This document shows, in pieces, positions 56,286 to 63,949 of a stretch of DNA of 64,000 nt (position 1 is its first letter; every line of letters starts with the position of its first letter). The notes under the pieces were generated by a model, which was not told the origin of the DNA, did not search any database, and was given only the letters and a program-made list of their open reading frames with translations. The DNA comes from Bacteroidales bacterium. Its GTDB lineage: Bacteria > Bacteroidota > Bacteroidia > Bacteroidales > F082. The position numbers were made by a program, and so were the translations under genes. The DNA lies in contig JAKSMX010000009.1 of NCBI GenBank assembly GCA_024400305.1, positions 32,246 to 96,245 on the forward strand. The letters run 5' to 3'.

Positions 56286-56855
56286 TTATTTTAGCAGCGC
56301 CTTGACGCGCTCGGTGAGAACTTTGGATTGATATAACGGAAGCAATTGCATGACCATATCGCGGTTTAGTGGATGGATGTTGTCGAAATAGCAGTCGCCA
56401 GAACTCAAATACAACATGTCGAGAAAAGCACGCTCAGCGGTGGCGATGGCATACCTTTTCTCTAACTTAATTCCATCGAATGTGCACCATAATTCCGGTC
56501 TGATTTGACGGAACGAATAGACCTTTCCGTCAATGTCAATGGAACGGTTAAGATAGCTGACGACGGTGATAGTGTCATCGTATTGGAAGGTCACGCCTGC
56601 CCGTTGCAACACATATTCCATTGAAATGTAGGACGGGACGAACACCGCACAAGCCATTTCTTTTTCATCGTATTGCGCCTTTGTGTAAATGCCGCGACGC
56701 GGGTTGTGTACTTCGCCCTGCTTGACATAGTAATGCATCTGACCTGAAAGACGCGAAGTATCGCTAATGCCGCTCAAAAGCACAAGAGATTGCGTGGTGA
56801 AGACCGTCTTTTCACTCTTGAGAATGGCTTTCAACAGATTGTTTTGCGAACTCAT
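56286..56855 (-). CDS. AbiEi-type antitoxin, paired with the intact AbiEii toxin
   Basis: The 189-aa protein has an N-terminal winged helix (NNLLKAILKSEKTVFTTQSLVLLSGI) and GQMHYYVKQGEVHNPRRGIYTKAQYDEKEMA, typical of AbiEi. The segment AIATAERAFLDMLYLSS follows. The start MSSQ at 56855 is set by the -7 box at 56884-56891. An 8-bp inverted repeat spans the start region. This is the one abiE pair in the window that is intact. Confidence 0.87.
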   Translation of the reverse strand: MSSQNNLLKAILKSEKTVFTTQSLVLLSGISDTSRLSGQMHYYVKQGEVHNPRRGIYTKAQYDEKEMACAVFVPSYISMEYVLQRAGVTFQYDDTITVVSYLNRSIDIDGKVYSFRQIRPELWCTFDGIKLEKRYAIATAERAFLDMLYLSSGDCYFDNIHPLNRDMVMQLLPLYQSKVLTERVKALLK

Positions 56856-56891
56856 AATTGCAATTTTTCTAATTTTCAGTTCGCAAAAATA
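56845..56891 (-). promoter_or_regulatory. abiE promoter and start-spanning inverted repeat
   Basis: The -7 box TATTTTTG (minus strand) lies at 56884-56891. TGCGAACT (56845-56852) pairs with AGTTCGCA (56878-56885), bracketing the start codon at 56853-56855. The deletion scar near 51.7 kb keeps the pair as TACGAACT/AGTTCGTA, with both sides changed. Confidence 0.65.
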
Positions 56892-56961
56892 CAATATTAT
56901 TTCAAATCACAAAGAAAAAAACAAAATAAAGTTTGAAACATTCCTCTACCCGACGAATGTA

Positions 56962-56995
56962 TGCACGCATTTGGCACACCTCTGTTTTTATTTTG
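56962..56995 (+). promoter_or_regulatory. Decayed WYL-type operator-promoter with no gene
   Basis: TGCACGCATTTGGCACA matches the WYL-type operator core at 12 of 17 positions. A near -7 box TTATTTTG begins at the same 26-bp distance (56988-56995). No gene follows. It lies in a 319-base gap made of operator remnants. Confidence 0.5.
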
Positions 56996-57039
56996 CAGCC
57001 GGAAAAAACGCTATAAACTTATATTGTCGTCAGATAAAA

Positions 57040-57100
57040 TGTGTACTTTTGTCCATGTTTTTTCTGAATTTTTTACAGAAACTGACGATTGCAATCGGTT
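57040..57100 (-). repeat. Single diverged copy of the 41-bp repeat unit of 25.7-26.1 kb
   Basis: On the minus strand AAAACCGATTGCAATCGTC is followed by a TGTAAAAAATTCAGAAA-like spacer, matching the array units. The palindrome core CGATTGCAATCG lies at 57086-57097. Confidence 0.65.
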
Positions 57101-57151
57101 TTCCCTAATTATTATCTTCTTGATGCCAACGGCTTCGTGCAATTGTGTCGC

Positions 57152-57196
57152 GCTGCACGATAAAATTGTCATTTTATCGTGCAGCACATATTTTTG
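57152..57196 (+). promoter_or_regulatory. Orphan promoter with a perfect 15-bp-arm palindrome
   Basis: GCTGCACGATAAAAT (57152-57166) and its complement (57171-57185) flank four bases. A perfect -7 box TATTTTTG lies at 57189-57196. No plus-strand gene follows; the sequence enters the end of the anti-sigma gene. The half-site ACGATAAAATTGT also occurs at the ATPase promoter at 20.1 kb. Confidence 0.75.
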
Positions 57197-57213
57197 CTAA
57201 AGCATTATCATCT

Positions 57214-58491
57214 CTACAATCCGCCATCGGCGACCCAGATATTCCGGCTGTTGTCGTTCCGCAACGCGATGTGACGTTTCACGACCTTCCCGTTAGGTCT
57301 CTTCAATTCGTAGAATACATAAACGCCGTCGTAACTTTTGTGCGATTTGGCGACGAAGCCATCAGCCGAACAGCCTTCGAAACCATCATGCAAATCATTG
57401 AAGATGTTTTTGTAACCATAAAGCGCTTCTTGCGCCTTCTCAAAATCGCCGGAGATAATCGCTTCCACTATGCGCCGTGCAGCCTGCTCCGCCGTTTCCT
57501 CCCGAAGCTCGGCAAGACGTTTCTCACTGACTTTCAGCATATTGTCACCAGGAATCCATTCCGCTTCAGGCAACGATGTTACTTCCGCAACGGTTAGCAT
57601 CACATTGTATTGAATATCGTCGGCATACATCACCAAAGTCTCCACACCTTTATATGTTATACAGACCTTCACCGAACGCAGCAGGCCGTCGTTTTTCGAA
57701 AAGACATTCTTCACCACAACCTTGCAATCGTCCATGCTGCCTGTTTCAAAAAGCCGCGAGAGGTCTTCATACGTCTCCATACCTTCGGTCGTAATCTCAA
57801 CCGTCGATTCCGTCTCAACTTTCGTCACCTTCACGTCTTTTGAAAGTTCGACTGCGGATTTCTGACTGTCAAGCAGCTTTTCCGGAATAAGCAGGTTCGC
57901 CAACCGTCCAAGCCCGTTATAATTTGAATTATACTTAAAATAGTTATCAGCCCACCAAAGATATTGCTCCTTGCCGTTGCAGACGAGGGTGCGGCCGTTT
58001 TCTTTCTCAACCCTGTAAAACGTCGTCCCGTCCTGACGCATCAGCTTGATGTTTATCTTCACGAAATCGTCTTCCGGATTCACATATTCGAAATTCTCAT
58101 TCGGACGGGTGCGCATGAAGAAATCCATCCTGAAACTCCCGACATTCTTCACGGTGCGCATCGCGTTGCAAAGCTCGACATACGCCGTGTTGTCAGCCTT
58201 GGCGGTATTTGTAAACAGATGTGCCCCGCCGATAATGACTCCGAGTATGAACATCGCCGCCATTGCGATGGTTTGTCGGTAACAATTGATTATCATCGGT
58301 TTGCGTTTTTTCATTTTGCCAACCGGCTCGACTTTCGGGCTGACTTCACCGAATGCCGAACGCAATTCCTCGTAATATTTCTTGCAATCGGGGCATTGTG
58401 AAACATGGTGTTCGCATTCCGACTTGGTCTTTTCGTCAACGTTTTTGTCGAAAAGACCGACAACTTTTTCTTTAAATTCTTCGCAGTTCAT
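57214..58491 (-). CDS. Membrane anti-sigma factor with LolA-like outer domain
   Basis: The 425-aa protein has an N-terminal zf-HC2 zinc site (CEHHVSQCPDCKKYY) at residues 26-40. One membrane span follows (TIAMAAMFILGVIIGG, about 73-90), then a large outer domain with strand patterns like outer-membrane lipoprotein carrier/sorting proteins (RMDFFMRTRP ... TTFYRVEKENGRTLVCNGKEQYLWW). It should hold the neighbouring ECF sigma factor inactive until an envelope signal arrives. It lies 17 bases after the sigma gene. Confidence 0.82.
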   Translation of the reverse strand: MNCEEFKEKVVGLFDKNVDEKTKSECEHHVSQCPDCKKYYEELRSAFGEVSPKVEPVGKMKKRKPMIINCYRQTIAMAAMFILGVIIGGAHLFTNTAKADNTAYVELCNAMRTVKNVGSFRMDFFMRTRPNENFEYVNPEDDFVKINIKLMRQDGTTFYRVEKENGRTLVCNGKEQYLWWADNYFKYNSNYNGLGRLANLLIPEKLLDSQKSAVELSKDVKVTKVETESTVEITTEGMETYEDLSRLFETGSMDDCKVVVKNVFSKNDGLLRSVKVCITYKGVETLVMYADDIQYNVMLTVAEVTSLPEAEWIPGDNMLKVSEKRLAELREETAEQAARRIVEAIISGDFEKAQEALYGYKNIFNDLHDGFEGCSADGFVAKSHKSYDGVYVFYELKRPNGKVVKRHIALRNDNSRNIWVADGGL

Positions 58492-58508
58492 AATTTTAAA
58501 TTTTAATG

Positions 58509-59009
58509 TTAGAAATCATTTTTGAAACCTTTTCTTATTTTCTCGAGGCCGTAAAGAAACCTCGATTTCACTGTCGGCAGCGGCACGGAGAGAATCCCGG
58601 CTATCTGGGCGAAACTGTTGCCGCCGTACATCCTCAACCTGATCACCTCCGCCTGTTCATCGGGCAACTGACTGAGCAGCAGGGAAATACGTTTGTATTC
58701 CTCATGAAAATCATCGGCTGATTCGTCCGGCAGGTCGCATTCATCGACCGAGACCGCAGTGATTTTCGAGCGTTTTGCGACACGTGTGTTACAGATGTTT
58801 GACAGCGTTCTGAAAAGATAGCAACGCAGATTTTCGATTCCCGAAACACCATTCGTTTTTATTTTTGAATGGACATTCAGATAAGAATCTTGGATTGCAT
58901 CTTCCGCATCGTCAACATTGCCGAGCTTGTAGCTGGCGTACCGCAGCAGGTCCGGCCTTTCCGTCCGGATCAGTTTTTCAAGTTCTGACATGACATTTTC
59001 GTTTTTCAT
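58509..59009 (-). CDS. ECF-type RNA polymerase sigma factor
   Basis: The 166-aa protein has sigma region 2 (LLRYASYKLGNVDDAEDAIQDSYLNVHSKI, and RCYLFRTLSNICNTRVAKR) and region 4 (LPDEQAEVIRLRMYGGNSFAQIAGILSVPLPTVKSRFLYGLEKIRK). The start MKNEN at 59009 was chosen. A 12-bp palindrome TAGATGCATCTA lies in the leader at 59025-59036. The partner anti-sigma gene follows. Confidence 0.92.
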   Translation of the reverse strand: MKNENVMSELEKLIRTERPDLLRYASYKLGNVDDAEDAIQDSYLNVHSKIKTNGVSGIENLRCYLFRTLSNICNTRVAKRSKITAVSVDECDLPDESADDFHEEYKRISLLLSQLPDEQAEVIRLRMYGGNSFAQIAGILSVPLPTVKSRFLYGLEKIRKGFKNDF

Positions 59010-59144
59010 TTTACTATTTTTTGTTAGATGCATCTACATCAGAGACTTGAAAAAAGTGAAAAAGATTTAATGGAAGCGAGATTTTTTCAAGAGTATGAGA
59101 ATCTTTGTAAAAAACATATCAGTCAAAAAACATTCAGCACCACA

Positions 59145-59285
59145 TTATAAAACCAATGCACCAAGGTTATCGACCATCGCAATCCCAACCATTATCAGAT
59201 ACGACACACCGATTCTTTTAAAATATGGCATGTCGAGTAGCCAGCGGCGATACTTTATTATGTTGAGTTTCATAGTGTTTCTCAT
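59145..59285 (-). CDS. Small protein of 46 aa with a hydrophobic helix
   Basis: The frame MRNTMKLNIIKYRRWLLDMP... has a basic start and a hydrophobic stretch (IGVSYLIMVGIAMV). A perfect -7 box TATTTTTG (minus strand) at 59336-59343 lies 51 bases upstream. No family is recognised. It sits alone in the 399-base gap between the ECF sigma gene and the fourth DUF4143 ATPase. Confidence 0.45.
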   Translation of the reverse strand: MRNTMKLNIIKYRRWLLDMPYFKRIGVSYLIMVGIAMVDNLGALVL

Positions 59286-59432
59286 TGTTAAACCTTTATG
59301 GACAAATCAATTTTCATGATATTTTGTATTTTTTGCAAAAATATGCAATTTTAAATTTTCATCAATTCCTGAAACCATAAAATTTCATTCTTCGACACAT
59401 TTCTACCGAATAAATCACAGCCCAAGTTATGT

Positions 59433-60833
59433 TCACACCATTTCATTAATCTCATCAATCGGCAAATCGTCGAGAATTATATCGTCATCCTCAAAATCGA
59501 GAAAGAAACCCATATACAAAGGCAGCGTCAGCAACGGGCCTTCGCGACCGATATTGTAATTGCCGAATTTCATGGCGTTGCTGACATGATAATGCTCCTT
59601 GTGGCTCAAAACTGTTGACAGGCTTTTTGCCTTGCCGGATTTCGCCTTCACTTCCAACGGCACACATTCCCCCTTGTAATTTACCAGGAAGTCAAGTTCG
59701 AGACCAGAATCTTTATGGAAATAATAAAGTTTACAGCCTTTTTTACACAAGAAATCGGCCATGAGATTCTCAAAAATCGCACCTTTGTAACCCAACAGAT
59801 TACCTTGAAGCACCTCTGTCCGTGTTCCAGGGTCAAGCATTGCCATCAGCAAGCCGATGTCGGTAGTATATACTTTGAAACAATCGTCCTTTACATTGCC
59901 GGATAAAGGCAACTCCGTTATTGATGTGTTATAGCATCTGCGCACCACGCCTGCATCCTCCAACCATTGCAGACTGCCTTCATATTGTGAGACTCTTCCT
60001 CCTTTTTTGACAAACGAATACTGAAATTTCTTGTTCTCTTTCGCAAGCTGATGCGGAACAGACTCAAAACACTCTCGGATATGCGGTTTGTCCTTGTCAT
60101 CAGCATATTTCACCATGTCATCTTCATATTCTGATATGATTGATTTTAAAACTTCCGCCACCTGTCCGATATGCTTTGTCTCAATGAATCTGTTCACGAC
60201 GGCAGGCAAACCTCCGACAACGACGTAACGGTACAGCAATTGCATGAAAGTCTGATGAATACCTTCCGGCACAGGTTCTTCCTTTTTAAAACACTCCCTA
60301 AGCTTCCCGATAACGTTGTCACCAATCCCATTGGCCCACAAAAACTCTTCAAAATCAAGAGGATACATATCAATAATCTGTTCATATCCAACAGGTATGG
60401 AATTTTTCCCCAACGTTTTATCATTTTCTTTTTTATGTTTTTCGCCATAACCTTTCACTCCAAGCAGCGAACCGGTTGCAATCACATCAAACCTTCCGTC
60501 TTCCTTGAACGATTTCAATGCCGTCCTTGCATCCGGACAGTCCTGTATTTCGTCAAAGATCAAACAAGTGTCGTTTGATATAAATTTCGCTTCAGGCATC
60601 ATTGTTGACAAATTCATCAGAATAACATCAACATCTTTAGTGCCTGTAAAGGCGTTCATTCTGTCTGGTTGCAACATAAAATTCATGTAAACAACACTTT
60701 TATAATGCTTCTGCGCAAAATGTCTGATAATATACGTTTTCCCGCACTGTCTAATTCCTCTGATTATCAATGGATTATGATTAGCAGTATCTTTCCATTT
60801 CAACAAGTCATATTCTATTTTTCGTTTCAGCAT
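59433..60833 (-). CDS. AAA_14/DUF4143 P-loop ATPase, paralogue 4, nuclease motif intact
   Basis: The 466-aa protein has Walker A IRGIRQCGKTYIIRHF near residues 23-38, Walker B CLIFDEIQDCPDARTAL, and ATGSLLGVKGYG. The C-terminal domain has GLELDFLV ... CVPLEVKAKSGKAKSLS, a full D ... E-V-K core of the PD-(D/E)XK type. In this it differs from paralogues 1-3. The start MLKR at 60833 is fixed by the -7 box at 60859-60866. A four-copy 32-bp array leads into the promoter. Confidence 0.9.
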   Translation of the reverse strand: MLKRKIEYDLLKWKDTANHNPLIIRGIRQCGKTYIIRHFAQKHYKSVVYMNFMLQPDRMNAFTGTKDVDVILMNLSTMMPEAKFISNDTCLIFDEIQDCPDARTALKSFKEDGRFDVIATGSLLGVKGYGEKHKKENDKTLGKNSIPVGYEQIIDMYPLDFEEFLWANGIGDNVIGKLRECFKKEEPVPEGIHQTFMQLLYRYVVVGGLPAVVNRFIETKHIGQVAEVLKSIISEYEDDMVKYADDKDKPHIRECFESVPHQLAKENKKFQYSFVKKGGRVSQYEGSLQWLEDAGVVRRCYNTSITELPLSGNVKDDCFKVYTTDIGLLMAMLDPGTRTEVLQGNLLGYKGAIFENLMADFLCKKGCKLYYFHKDSGLELDFLVNYKGECVPLEVKAKSGKAKSLSTVLSHKEHYHVSNAMKFGNYNIGREGPLLTLPLYMGFFLDFEDDDIILDDLPIDEINEMV

Positions 60834-60858
60834 AAGCGAACATTTAAGATTCAGACTG

Positions 60859-60985
60859 CAAAAATACACTTTTTCGACCGAATATTTCAAAAATTTTACA
60901 CTTTTTCAACCGAATAATTTAAAATCATTACACTTTTTCGACCGAATAATTTAAAATCATCACACTTTTTCGACCGAATAAGCAT
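60859..60985 (-). repeat. Four-copy, exact 32-bp array leading into the promoter of ATPase paralogue 4
   Basis: The element CACTTTTTCGACCGAATA (plus strand) begins at 60867, 60899, 60931 and 60963, always 32 bp apart. On the minus strand the proximal copy reads directly into the -7 box TATTTTTG (60859-60866). One copy has a single-base change (CAACC for CGACC). Confidence 0.88.
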
Positions 60986-61020
60986 CACAAATCATGTCAT
61001 TTTCTTGAAAAATTAATTTG

Positions 61021-61037
61021 TAATTTTGTCACAAAAT
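61021..61037 (+). promoter_or_regulatory. Promoter palindrome of the second ECF sigma gene
   Basis: The -7 box TAATTTTG (61021-61028) overlaps the palindrome ATTTTGT-C-ACAAAAT (61023-61037). Confidence 0.5.
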
Positions 61038-61072
61038 GCACGTTTCAAACGTCATATAGCAAAATTTAAACG

Positions 61073-61528
61073 ATGAACTCCGAATTTGAGACGACATACC
61101 GGAACTTCTACACGAAACTTTTCAGGATCGCAACGAAAATGCTGAAGGATCCCGAAAGCGCAAAAGACGTGGTGCAGGACGTTTTCACCGCCTACTACTT
61201 CGCGATGAACGACAGGAAAGTCATCAGCGACACGAAAAACTGGCTCATCAGAAGCACCATCAACAAAGGCGTTGATTTCAAAAGGAAAAACTCGAAAACC
61301 GTGAGAGCTGATGACGTTTTAGAAGATCTCAATGTTGAAAATCAATCTGATACGACAAACATTCTGAACCTGATCGGAAATCTTGACACAAAAGAGAAAT
61401 CGCTGATAGTACTGTACAGCGAAGGCTATTCATACAAGGAGATGGCCGAAATAACTGGAATAAAATTTACCTCCATCGGAAAGACATTGGAAAGAATCAT
61501 TGAAAAACTTAAAAGGCAAACAAAATGA
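61073..61528 (+). CDS. ECF-type RNA polymerase sigma factor
   Basis: The 151-aa protein has region 2 (LFRIATKMLKDPESAKDVVQDVFTAYYFAM, NWLIRSTINKGVDFKRK) and region 4 (KEKSLIVLYSEGYSYKEMAEITGIKFTSIGKTLERIIEKLK). Its stop overlaps the start of the anti-sigma gene by four bases, so the two are coupled. Confidence 0.92.
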   Translation: MNSEFETTYRNFYTKLFRIATKMLKDPESAKDVVQDVFTAYYFAMNDRKVISDTKNWLIRSTINKGVDFKRKNSKTVRADDVLEDLNVENQSDTTNILNLIGNLDTKEKSLIVLYSEGYSYKEMAEITGIKFTSIGKTLERIIEKLKRQTK

Positions 61529-61953
61529 AACATCTCGATAACTCATTGATACAAAAGTATATAGATAACGAACTTGCGGAATTTGAAGCGAAAGAAGCCG
61601 GCGCTCATCTTGAAAACTGCGAACTTTGCAGAAATGAAATTGAGCAACGGAAATGTTTTTCAGAAAAGATAAAATCATCATTGGATTCGTTGGCTTCAGA
61701 TGAAATTCCGATTCCGGAATTTGTCTTGAAAAGACAGCACAATCAAAAGAAAAAGACTTTAAAAATTGCGATTATTTCTTCATTGTCAACAGCTTGCGCA
61801 ATGATTTTGATTTTGCTGATCATTAAATTCTCAAAGCCGAAAACCAACTGCGATGACTTCATTTTCGACTACTACACTATTGACGATTACGACGCCAACA
61901 AACCGTTTCCGGAACAAGATCTTGCGGTTTTTGACACATATCACAATTATTAA
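61525..61953 (+). CDS. zf-HC2 anti-sigma factor with one membrane span
   Basis: The 142-aa protein has the zinc motif HLENCELCRNEI near residues 28-40. One membrane span follows (IAIISSLSTACAMILILLII, about 87-107), then a short acidic outer tail. It should bind the sigma factor encoded just upstream. The outer part is too short for a sensor domain, so sensing may need the next protein. Confidence 0.85.
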   Translation: MKHLDNSLIQKYIDNELAEFEAKEAGAHLENCELCRNEIEQRKCFSEKIKSSLDSLASDEIPIPEFVLKRQHNQKKKTLKIAIISSLSTACAMILILLIIKFSKPKTNCDDFIFDYYTIDDYDANKPFPEQDLAVFDTYHNY

Positions 61954-61976
61954 TTATTAATTATTAAAATTTAAAA

Positions 61977-63218
61977 ATGAAAAAGCACATTTTCTTATTG
62001 ACATTTTTATTCGCATCAAGTTTTATCGTTGATGCACAATCTGTTACTGAAATATTTCAGAACAGCAAAACCATCTATCTCGTTGCTGACGACACTTACG
62101 GTGTGGGCAACGACTGGGGAAAAATCTTCGAGAGCTATTACGACGAATTCGACGGCACGGCCATTGGCTTGAGGAAAAAATTGGTCATTTACGATGACGG
62201 CAAGACCATTGTCAGCCACGCAACGAGAAACCAATATTCAATCTTCGACTCCGACGGCAAGTTCCAGAAAGACATTTCACTGCATTTCGCCGACCCAAGC
62301 AGGAAACCGCAGAACATCAAGCCGGCGTTCGGTTATATAAACGGATTGTTTTTCACGGAGGCAAACCTGATGGGCGACATCTATTTTTTTGACAGCAACG
62401 GCTTGATTGTTAAAGTTATAAGAATAGATCACGGTGCGTTGGACATGCTCGTTTTAGACGACAGCCACATTGCGATTTACGGCTCGACATCATGGGGAAA
62501 AAAACACAGATATTTTGTCTCAATACTTGACATCAATACGGAAAAATATACGATTGTCTATGATAAATTCAGGGAATTCAGCGAGTTTTGGGACAAAAAC
62601 AATTACATCAACGCATCTCAATCCAGAAGAAGAGAAATGGATTTTTCGGTTAATATTTTAAAAGTTGATGACAGACTTTTGATTTCATGTCCTACCGAGC
62701 CGACAATCAAAATATTTGATTTCCAAGGAAATAAGATTTCCGAACAACAATACGACTGGGATCAGAACTATCTGTCGGTAGATGAGCAACTGAATTATCA
62801 AAGAGAAAAGATTTCATATTTGAAAGAATGCCTCTCGGAAACCGATGAAATGACCGACAAAAAATACCGTGAAAGAAACATCCGCAGTCTTAACGATTTG
62901 ATTTCCAGATATGAAAAAGGGCTGAACGAAATAAAAGAGCCGTTTGGCATGGGTTGGTTCACAATCGCGATAAGCGGCTGCGACAACATCTTTTTCTTCG
63001 ATGAGGCCAAGGAAGCGGGCGAAAACTCGTTCCACGTCTATCAGGTGAAAAACGGGAAGACGATTTCCGAAAACACCTTGAAATGCAACGACTACAACCT
63101 CGCGATAACCAAGAAACGGCTCGTATTTCACAACGGCTATTTCTATGGCATTCAGGAACTTAAAAACTACGGAGGGAATCCGTTGAGACTTGTGAGGTTC
63201 AAAATCGAGGCAGAATAA
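61977..63218 (+). CDS. Secreted six-bladed-propeller-like protein
   Basis: The 413-aa protein has a signal peptide (MKKHIFLLTFLFASSFIVDAQ). Repeated strand-turn units of the 6-bladed TolB/BF3164-like propeller type follow (YSIFDSDGKFQKDISLHF, IYFFDSNGLIVKVIRI, IKIFDFQGNKISEQQY, FHVYQVKNGKTISENTL). A helical insert interrupts the propeller at about 270-315. The function is unknown. It lies 23 bases after the anti-sigma gene and is probably part of its regulon or its sensor. Confidence 0.72.
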   Translation: MKKHIFLLTFLFASSFIVDAQSVTEIFQNSKTIYLVADDTYGVGNDWGKIFESYYDEFDGTAIGLRKKLVIYDDGKTIVSHATRNQYSIFDSDGKFQKDISLHFADPSRKPQNIKPAFGYINGLFFTEANLMGDIYFFDSNGLIVKVIRIDHGALDMLVLDDSHIAIYGSTSWGKKHRYFVSILDINTEKYTIVYDKFREFSEFWDKNNYINASQSRRREMDFSVNILKVDDRLLISCPTEPTIKIFDFQGNKISEQQYDWDQNYLSVDEQLNYQREKISYLKECLSETDEMTDKKYRERNIRSLNDLISRYEKGLNEIKEPFGMGWFTIAISGCDNIFFFDEAKEAGENSFHVYQVKNGKTISENTLKCNDYNLAITKKRLVFHNGYFYGIQELKNYGGNPLRLVRFKIEAE

Positions 63219-63230
63219 GACCTAACGGGG

Positions 63231-63262
63231 ACGGAGACATCAAGATGCGGTGTCTCCGTTTC
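63231..63262 (+). terminator. Terminator of the sigma/anti-sigma/propeller operon
   Basis: Stem ACGGAGACA / TGTCTCCGT (63231-63239 with 63251-63259) followed by TTTCC. Confidence 0.65.
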
Positions 63263-63326
63263 CATTTATTACGGCTGTTGAAAAATAAAATTCACTTGTT
63301 TTTCATTACGATTGGAAAGAATAAAC

Positions 63327-63334
63327 TATCTTTG
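63327..63334 (+). promoter_or_regulatory. -7 promoter box upstream of the broken DUF1016 gene
   Basis: TATCTTTG, with a 129-base leader before the ATG at 63463. No repeat array is visible at this promoter. Confidence 0.45.
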
Positions 63335-63462
63335 CCAGATTAAAAAAACGGACATCCGGAACATTAGAGATTAGTATCATTTTCACAAGCACAGACAAAA
63401 ACAGAAACAGAAAATTTAAAATAACATATTATAAATTAACGCATTAGATACCAATCCAAAAT

Positions 63463-63913
63463 ATGAAACAAATGGAAGATCATAACATTTTACAGAAACA
63501 AAACGATGAATTTACATCGCGGTTTCATCTGTTTTGCAAAAGGCAAGACAGACGGCTTATCGTGCCGTTAACTTCACAATGGTAACCGCCTATTGGGAGA
63601 TAGGCCGCTTGATAACAGAAGATGAACTGAAATGGGAACGTGCCGAATACGGGAAGCAGGCGTTAAAAAATTAGCGGAACGGCTCTCCAACGAGTTTGGA
63701 AAAGGATTTGACGAAAGAGAATTTAGAAAAATGCGTCAATTTTACCAGTCTTTTCCAATTCGGGACACACTGCGTCACGAATTGAGTTGGAGTCATTACC
63801 GAAGGCTGCTCAGCGTTGAAGATGAGAAGTGTAGATTATGGTATATGAACGAGGCCGCAGAGGAGGAGCTGAAACTCGAACTTGAAAAAGAAAGGCTTAA
63901 ATTGGAGAATTAG
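63463..63913 (+). pseudogene. DUF1016 (YhcG-like nuclease) gene, frameshifted and lacking its nuclease domain
   Basis: After a short start, the DUF1016 N-terminal domain appears in a second frame (ARQTAYRAVNFTMVTAYWEIGRLI ... EYGKQALK). It shifts again at an A-run near 63671 and continues (LAERLSNEFGKGFDEREFRKMRQFYQSFP ... LSWSHYRRLL ... CRLWYMNEA). It then joins directly to the family's C-terminal tail (EEELKLELEKERLK) and stops. The PD-(D/E)XK domain between these parts is missing. At least two frameshifts and one internal deletion make it non-functional as a nuclease. Confidence 0.8.
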
Positions 63914-63949
63914 CAGAAAACAAACAAAAAATCTCAAAAAGTTTTGGCG

